From Phoronis australis (Eukaryota; Phoronida; Phoronidae): a stretch of 23,347 bases of DNA. A program made the translations under genes and the position numbers. The DNA lies in NCBI GenBank assembly GCA_002633005.1, contig NMRA01001065.1, positions 33,381 to 56,727 of the forward strand, in the 5' to 3' direction. The number at the start of each line of letters is the position of its first letter. Positions within the stretch are counted from its first letter, which is position 1. This document shows positions 19,601-23,347 of this stretch, piece after piece. The notes beneath the pieces are model-generated. The model was not told the origin of the DNA and ran no database searches. It saw nothing but the letters and a program-made list of their open reading frames with translations.

Positions 19601-22491
19601 TTCCACAAGAGTAACAAATTTTGAAAAACTCATTAAATGTGGTATTTCAAAAGATATTCTCAACTGCAAACTATACACAAAGACCAAAACAACACCTGCT
19701 CCATCTGATCATGTGACCACATAAGATAAGTCACAAAAAAGCAAAAGCTAACATGCCTTGAAAGTCAGGGCTTGGAATGACCAATGACAAACAAAGAGGA
19801 AAATTTTCAAAGTGAAGAATCGTTCCACAAACAAATAGGCTTGCGTGGTAGAAATATTTTTTGTGCTGTAAAATTTAACTGAAATAATCGTTTTTGCATA
19901 AATAAAGTCACAACAATGATAAACAAGAGCAACGCGGAGCGTTGAAATGCGCCCACGAATGCATCGCAAATGGTGTGCTTTTAGGGTTGCTTATTTGTGT
20001 CATGAAAATGGCCACTAGATGGCGCAAAAACATACAATCCATCCGAAAACGGGAACATGTCATTGCTTCTTTAATAGAAAGCTATACACCAAATTTCATA
20101 GAAATCCGTTACGGAACTTCAGCGAAACAAAGGAAAACAGACTAAAATGAAATTGCCACAAGGGGGCACAGTGTTCATTGGATCCACCTGAAAGTTGTCA
20201 TTGTCTGTTGTTAGCTTCCTATAAATACACTTACAAAATCCTACAGTGGGTTTACGAGGTACAGCTATGGGCACGAAACAAAACAAAACTACCACTAGGT
20301 GGCGCCAGAGTAGTCAAAGTCGTCATGATCAACTGTCCTCTTCACACTGAGCACATATAAGCCAATTTTCAAAACCATTCTTAGAATGATTTGATTGATA
20401 GAGAGGTAGATGCCAAAAAACAGACTCGAAAAAGTAAAAATGGCCACTAGGTGGTGCAAACTACGTTGAATCCATCCGAAAACGGGAGGGTACTGTCGTC
20501 TCACTAATAGATGCCCATATACCAAATTTTATGAAAATACCTTGAGGACCTTTAAAGATACAGAGGTAAACGTAAAAACTAAAATTGCCACTAGGGAACA
20601 CACCGATAGTCGGATCTGTCCGAATGTTTGCTCATGCCGTCCCATCCATGAAAGGAACACATGTGCAAAATTTCATAAACATACGTCAATCGCTTTTGGA
20701 GATAGAGCAGTGAACGCCGGACGTACACTGCTCGGACGGACGCAGATGACGGCATAATGCGTCCACATACAAATATGTGGGCGCATAAAAAGGGACAAAA
20801 AAGAGGAAAGTGGAAATGAAATAAGAGGAAATCGAAACCAAAAAAGAAATTCCTCTTAAAGAGGAAATTCCAAGCCCTGAAAGTTCATGGTTTGAACTTC
20901 TGTACAAACACAATGATATAAATATACACAAAATGACACTGGGTTGACAAGGTGCAATGCTCAACTCAAGCTTCTGGTCTAATATGCATTGGAAGTGAAA
21001 ATAACCTCAGACCAAAATTTGGTGAAATTTCAGGGATAACAGATAAAGGAGGGGCAGGACAAAGGGATTGAAAACCCAGAAAGGGGGTTTAATACACAAT
21101 CTCCTGGCAAGCAGCCTTAACCCGTCTCATTTCAGATTTCAAAGTCCAACAAGGCCCTCGTTTGGATAATTATGCAATAAGGTAGTATTCCTAATACGCC
21201 CTCATGTCGTTAATATACTGAGGGAGAGGATTTCGCCAGTTGTTTTATATTGTTTTCTTGACATGGCGTCGACAAATGGTAAAAAATGTAAAATATAACA
21301 TGAAGCACAACGACAAAACTTTACTTAAGTATAATTTACTGAAGTTAAAAGATAATGTAACCTTGTCAGTTTTATCTTTATGTTATTAGCTTGAATTTCT
21401 CACTTTACCAGAAGAAGGGCATTGTTCAATAAAACAATATAACTTTTCAGGCTTTTCACATACATGAACTGCATTAACCAAAAACGTTTTGAGATACAAA
21501 AATCAGAAATTTTGCAGTAGTGCGCGTTTTCCCCTGTTCAGTCGTCATTTTACATATTCGGAGTTCTTAATCAAAGAGTTTAAAAACAAATATCTCTGAG
21601 CAACCCTCAACTGATGTTGAATAAGTTGGTAAGTTAATTTTTAAACATTGCAGAGTATCTGCCACGGGATTTTCCAATGATTTTCCAATGCGCTTTGTTT
21701 TACCTGTTGAGGTGTTGCACATTCTCCTTGGAAAGCAAGTCTTATAATGGTGAGGAAGAATTTGAAAATGAAATTATAAGAGTTAAAGGCTCAATTCGAT
21801 TTCAGTTTTTTAGCCAGCTAAACAGGGAAAATGCAACTTTAATTATTTTTTTCATATCAATAGTAATAGTCAACACAGAATAGAAATCTTGAACTTACAG
21901 AGAGCACACTACCACAGCACCATGAACACATATTCTTAATACCAGACAGAGACAAACTGTGCACTTGAAACCAACCACGTGGATCAGGGTTATAAAGGAC
22001 CTCACTTTCTTCATCTGAGAGACTCATGTCCAGTAGTGAACCCAGCTGGGTGCTAGAAAGAGAAACACACAATAGTGCTGGGGGCTTGTACTAACTTGGC
22101 ATATTGCAACTGGTTGAATTACAAACTTAAATAAAAACAAATGTTACTATGCATAATCATAAGTAAATCATTGTCTGTAAGTGTCTTAAAAAAGTTTATC
22201 AAATAAGTCAGAATTTTCATTTACAATTAGATCTAAATATTGTGTAACAGGTGCATTATTTTTGTTATATATTATAAGTGAACCTAATACATTATTGTTG
22301 CTCAAAATTAAAATCATTAGCTTAAAATGTTGGTAATCTGTTAAAAAGGATCTTTCATTTGAGTCATAAATCACTAAATTTTATTTTTAATCATACTAAT
22401 TATAGTCTTTGTGCGTTGATGTCATCTTCTTTTGCTTCCTTCGTTTCACTCGAGTATTCTTTAATCTTCGATGTCTTTTTGCCCTAGTCAT
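13599..22491 (-). CDS. PRR11: Proline-rich protein 11 (PRR11) homologue, eight coding exons
   Basis: Complement join of 22397-22491, 21899-22052, 19400-19519, 16929-17144, 15924-16040, 15118-15215, 14081-14228 and 13599-13658: 1008 nt, 335 residues (human about 360). All junctions are GT-AG and keep the frame. Order: basic N-terminus (1-25), a Trp/Cys segment with CSWCCG (near 76), a coiled coil (about 100-123), Cys cluster [10 protein letters not shown] (138-147), proline-rich part with a run of ten Pro (170-179), two V-T-V...K-L-K-K motifs (206-220 and 238-252), EKSPGGTPL (283-291) and [15 protein letters not shown] (301-315). The last block and the overall order match vertebrate PRR11, a cell-cycle protein linked to S/G2-M progression, chromatin and Arp2/3 actin. 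Function in this animal is inferred. The start is taken at the ATG before the basic stretch; an upstream in-frame start cannot be excluded. Confidence 0.87.
14081..14228 (-). CDS. PRR11: PRR11-like exon 7, most conserved block
   Basis: Acceptor TGTATATCAG, donor GTAAAC (14080-14075). It encodes [32 protein letters not shown] and [17 protein letters not shown]. The SPGGTPL and TGLTP-x-MT-x-AL blocks are the clearest PRR11 signature in the gene. First base completes an Arg codon; ends phase 0. Confidence 0.93.
14229..15117 (-). other. PRR11-like intron 6, nothing recognised
   Basis: AT-rich intron without repeats or alternative exons that I could recognise. Confidence 0.55.
15118..15215 (-). 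CDS. PRR11: PRR11-like exon 6, second V-T-V...K-L-K-K motif
   Basis: Acceptor CCATTTCAG, donor GTATTT. It encodes [18 protein letters not shown] followed by [14 protein letters not shown]. The motif repeats that of exon 5. Starts in phase 0, ends two bases into a codon. Confidence 0.88.
15216..15923 (-). other. PRR11-like intron 5, nothing recognised
   Basis: A 708-bp AT-rich intron. A 97-codon - strand frame (15607-15900) has no family signature and is taken as chance. Confidence 0.55.
15924..16040 (-). CDS. PRR11: PRR11-like exon 5, first V-T-V...K-L-K-K motif
   Basis: Acceptor GAAATACAG, donor GTAACT; 39 codons, phase 0 at both ends. It encodes [25 protein letters not shown] and [14 protein letters not shown]. 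Vertebrate PRR11 has the same kind of duplicated motif at this place, followed by a basic linker. Confidence 0.9.
16041..16928 (-). other. PRR11-like intron 4, nothing recognised
   Basis: An 888-bp intron. A short + strand Cys-rich frame at 16553-16762 matches no family I recognise. Confidence 0.55.
16929..17144 (-). CDS. PRR11: PRR11-like exon 4, Cys cluster and proline-rich region
   Basis: Acceptor ATCTTACAG, donor GTAACT; 72 codons, phase 0 at both ends. It encodes [38 protein letters not shown], then a run of ten prolines, and [10 protein letters not shown]. The ATG in the middle is internal, since the frame stays open to the acceptor and the upstream exon joins in phase. The C-x-C-x4-C-H spacing parallels the Cys cluster just before the proline tract of human PRR11. 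The proline tract is of the kind bound by SH3, WW or profilin. Confidence 0.92.
17279..17835. mobile_element. MITE with about 40-bp terminal inverted repeats, TTA target duplication
   Basis: The left end starts GGGGCTGTTCCAGTAAAATC and continues TATATGGGGGGAAGGCAATT; the right end, reverse-complemented, reads GGGCTGTTCCAGTAAAATCC and GTGTGGGAGGGGGGGAAGGC. TTA flanks both sides (17276-17278 and 17836-17838). No transposase frame lies inside; the interior has A/T-rich sequence and several CCACCA...TAATTTT repeats. GG-starting inverted repeats with TTA duplications are typical of PIF/Harbinger (Tourist-like) MITEs, so I place it there with moderate confidence. Close agreement of the ends suggests moderate age. 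Confidence 0.85.
18305..18509 (-). repeat. tRNA-derived SINE with intact tRNA-like head
   Basis: Reading downward from 18509: leader GGATTTCTGTGTTTG, tRNA-like head (18484-18411), then body GAAATCTTTTCAGACTTACG, ATGTGACC, GGCATGCAGAGTAGACTT, and a GTGTGTGCATGTGT-like tail near 18300-18318. The A box TGGCTCAGTGG and B box GGTTCGAGTCC both fit the RNA polymerase III consensus. It shares leader, head and body with the copy at 2488 and body with the + strand copy next to it. Confidence 0.75.
18411..18484 (-). other. tRNA-like cloverleaf (SINE head), anticodon position TAC
   Basis: Folds completely: acceptor GTCCCGA/TCGGGGC (7 bp, one G-T), D stem GCTC/GAGT, anticodon stem TCTGC/GCGGA with loop ACTACTA, variable AGGTT, T stem CTGGG/CCCGG with TTCGAGT loop, discriminator A. 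The anticodon position would be TAC (Val). Base 33 is C instead of the near-universal T, and the unit sits in a SINE, so it is unlikely to be a working tRNA gene. Confidence 0.7.
18510..18620 (+). repeat. 5'-truncated SINE copy, head-to-head with the previous one
   Basis: Starts within the T arm (GGGTTCGAGTCCTGG at 18515), then GAAATCTTTTCAGACTTATG, TGGCCAACAGATGACGTGCA and TTTAAAAATATTTACGATC, matching the body of the - strand copy with some gaps (an internal stretch of about 15 bp is missing). The two copies abut, making an imperfect inverted repeat. Confidence 0.75.
19400..19519 (-). CDS. PRR11: PRR11-like exon 3, coiled-coil segment
   Basis: Acceptor TGCTTTTCAG, donor GTAAAA; 40 codons, phase 0. 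It encodes [20 protein letters not shown] followed by [20 protein letters not shown]. The second half has a clear heptad pattern (L, V, V, L, V, L) and corresponds to the helical region before the Cys cluster of PRR11. Confidence 0.9.
19927..20790 (-). mobile_element. Helentron-type non-autonomous element with core tandem repeats
   Basis: One end carries a short hairpin CAACGC-GGA-GCGTTG (19930-19944), then the subterminal repeat ATGCGCCCAC (19947-19956). The other end has the inverted subterminal copy GTGGGCGCAT (20777-20786), itself part of a 13-bp stem (20757-20769 with 20774-20786). Between them lie five core repeats and a short ACGG-like tract (around 20735-20750). Subterminal inverted repeats, a terminal hairpin, tandem cores and a tetranucleotide tract are the architecture of HINE/DINE-1 and pearl (CvA) elements. 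On the - strand the hairpin is followed by CTCTTG, close to a Helitron CTRR end, which suggests the 3' terminus and orientation. Exact ends are inferred. Confidence 0.65.
20000..20700 (+). repeat. Five degenerate core repeats (about 145 bp), each with a CTCF-core-like motif
   Basis: Motifs at 20012-20025 (CCACTAGATGGCGC), 20156-20168 (CCACAAGGGGGCA), 20292-20306 (CCACTAGGTGGCGCC), 20444-20457 (CCACTAGGTGGTGC) and 20588-20600 (CCACTAGGGAACA) are spaced 144, 136, 152 and 144 bp. Each is followed at similar distance by an AATCCATCCGAAAACGGG-like segment and by CCAAATTT(C/T)AT. It is the same repeat type as the array at 6080-7870 but in opposite orientation. Confidence 0.8.
21899..22052 (-). CDS. 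PRR11: PRR11-like exon 2, Trp/Cys segment
   Basis: Acceptor CTCTTTCTAG, donor GTAAGT (perfect). It encodes [20 protein letters not shown], then [20 protein letters not shown] and [11 protein letters not shown]. The last part aligns with the human stretch containing SWCQNC before the coiled coil. The first base completes a Tyr codon from exon 1. Confidence 0.85.
22053..22396 (-). other. PRR11-like intron 1, very AT-rich
   Basis: A 344-bp intron with AT-only stretches; short frames in it have no coding signature. Confidence 0.6.
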
Positions 22492-22524
22492 TTGTCTGAA
22501 TCCCCGCCTGGTCACCAAAATGCT
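22397..22524 (-). CDS. PRR11: PRR11-like exon 1 (first coding), basic N-terminus
   Basis: ATG at 22491-22489 starts [20 protein letters not shown], then [11 protein letters not shown]; donor GTATGA at 22396-22391 leaves two bases for the next exon. Human PRR11 also begins with a Lys/Arg-rich stretch, likely a nuclear localisation signal. A good acceptor (GTTTTTCAG) precedes 22524, so 33 bases of this exon lie before the ATG and a non-coding or short coding exon should exist upstream. Those 33 bases are also open in frame, so an earlier start is possible. Confidence 0.72.
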
Positions 22525-23014
22525 CTGAAAAACATGTTATGACAGTCAGTACGAAATAATTTTTAATTTCAACCATGACTTTTACATACTGACCTAAACA
22601 TGAAATCCATGTCTCCGCTATTACTAGATTATACAGAGTGGATGCAATGTACTGAGTATAGAATTCCAAGTGAAAACAGTTTGAGTCTTAATTAAGACCC
22701 AGCCAAGTGATATAAATCAACAGAACTAGTGTCTCTCACCTGCAATTACTGTCCTGCACTGCTTGGGCATAGATACTCGATATTAACTAAATATAATGGC
22801 ACTGTCGTTGCCAAACATTAAATGATCATACAAATTGACTTTACACATCTCATACATTCACTCTCGCTATGGCAAAGAACTCCTCCTAGACACTGTGACA
22901 GTCTCCACTATATGGAGAGAACAGTTCAGGGCAGTCTAATCTCTGCTTGAAACTTATCTCATTGAGTTAACCTATGTTTCTTGAGTGTGCGCCAGTCTGC
23001 TATATGGCACTATC
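22525..23014. other. Upstream flank of the PRR11-like gene, nothing recognised
   Basis: No first exon, promoter motif or neighbouring gene was identified; in particular no SKA2-like sequence, the head-to-head partner of PRR11 in mammals. Confidence 0.45.
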
Positions 23015-23064
23015 ATGTGGATGGTGCACCCCAGCTGCCATGTGGATGGTGCACCCCTACTGCC
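23015..23064. repeat. 25-bp tandem duplication
   Basis: Two consecutive copies of ATGTGGATGGTGCACCCC plus seven bases (23015-23039 and 23040-23064), differing at two positions. Confidence 0.9.
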
Positions 23065-23226
23065 AAAATTAGGCAACTAGCATCCACTATTATGTGGTGT
23101 TCGTAGTCAATTGCATTTTCTGTATACCTTTGATTTCCACATACCAGTAATTACCATAGGCATACTATTGGAGATTGGTGTACTAGCAGTGTCAATGGTC
23201 CATACAAACATCACGGGTGAGAAACA

Positions 23227-23325
23227 ACATGACCGCCGGTCCTCTAAATCGGACCGACTCACTCAAAACAGGACTGACGCACCTAAAAACATGACCGCCC
23301 CACCACAAAACAGGACTGCCGGGGA
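23227..23325. repeat. 21-bp minisatellite, five degenerate units
   Basis: The core ACA(T/G)GAC(C/T)G recurs with GAC at 23231, 23252, 23272, 23293 and 23314, a period of 20-21 bp. The tract is GC- and C-rich compared with its surroundings. In one + frame it gives seven-residue repeats of the type NRTDAPK/NMTAPPQ/NRTAGD, ending in TGA at 23327-23329. I see no reason to call this a gene. Confidence 0.7.
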
Positions 23326-23347
23326 CTGAGTAGTTAAGGCCTTTGTG

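Larger units (their letters stand above)
19766..20879. mobile_element. hAT-like non-autonomous DNA transposon
   Basis: Perfect 13-bp terminal inverted repeats: CAGGGCTTGGAAT (19766-19778) and ATTCCAAGCCCTG (20867-20879). AAAGT flanks both ends (19761-19765 and 20880-20884). CAGGG termini are typical of hAT elements, which usually make 8-bp duplications; here only five bases match, so the superfamily is not certain. Next to the right end lies a small palindrome, TTCCTCTT/AAGAGGAA. There is no transposase frame. Most of the interior (about 19927-20790) appears to be a later Helentron-type insertion. Confidence 0.7.
19520..21898 (-). other. PRR11-like intron 2, with nested transposons
   Basis: A 2379-bp intron. 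19761-20884 is occupied by the nested elements listed separately; 20885-21898 is AT-rich sequence in which I recognise nothing. Confidence 0.7.

Noticed and set aside
22525-23347. SKA2 as head-to-head neighbour of PRR11, as in mammals
   Set aside because: No frame or splice pattern resembling SKA2 was seen; the window ends 0.8 kb upstream, so it could still lie beyond.

Overview
Eukaryotic genomic DNA, AT-rich, with spliced genes and many degenerate transposons. Two gene products are recognisable: the C-terminal half of a lysosomal beta-glucuronidase (GUSB) on the + strand, and a PRR11-like proline-rich protein on the - strand. Exon lengths, introns of 0.2-2.6 kb, a tRNA-derived SINE, a Helentron-like element, MITEs and a Ty3/gypsy end with a very short LTR all point to an invertebrate bilaterian, probably marine. 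I cannot name the species or decide between invertebrate deuterostome and lophotrochozoan.

Layout. 1-596: 3' end of a Ty3/gypsy retrotransposon (end of integrase/pol, polypurine tract, 74-bp LTR). 638-824: decayed THAP zinc-finger sequence with a frameshift. 825-4863: non-coding, probably a GUSB intron, with a SINE copy near 2300-2488 and a GTCT microsatellite region near 3696-3960. 4864-11449: the last six coding exons of GUSB (300 codons, all reading frames and splice phases consistent), including both catalytic glutamates and the glucuronate-recognising Asn-Lys motif; the 3'UTR probably ends just after 12201. The large intron 5848-8495 holds a degenerate tandem array of roughly 145-bp units and a 36-bp minisatellite. 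12220-13598: intergenic sequence and the 3'UTR of the opposing gene. 13599-22524: PRR11-like gene on the - strand, with eight coding exons assembled here into a 335-residue protein. Its introns carry a 557-bp MITE (17279-17835), a head-to-head pair of SINEs (18305-18620), and a hAT-like element (19766-20879) that appears to have been entered by a Helentron-type element with five 145-bp core repeats, each carrying a CTCF-core-like motif. 22525-23347: upstream flank with two short tandem repeats.

The two genes are convergent (tail to tail) and show no functional link: GUSB is a lysosomal glycosidase, and PRR11 is known in vertebrates as a cell-cycle/chromatin and actin-related protein.

The most notable observation is a 99-bp in-frame tandem duplication (about 9907-10104) that copies the 3' splice site and the start of a GUSB exon. 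It leaves two near-identical acceptors, and use of the upstream one would insert 33 residues next to the active site without breaking the frame. Also notable are the repeat-borne CTCF-like motif arrays in introns of both genes, and the complete exon structure of an invertebrate PRR11 with a duplicated V-T-V...K-L-K-K motif encoded by two adjacent exons.
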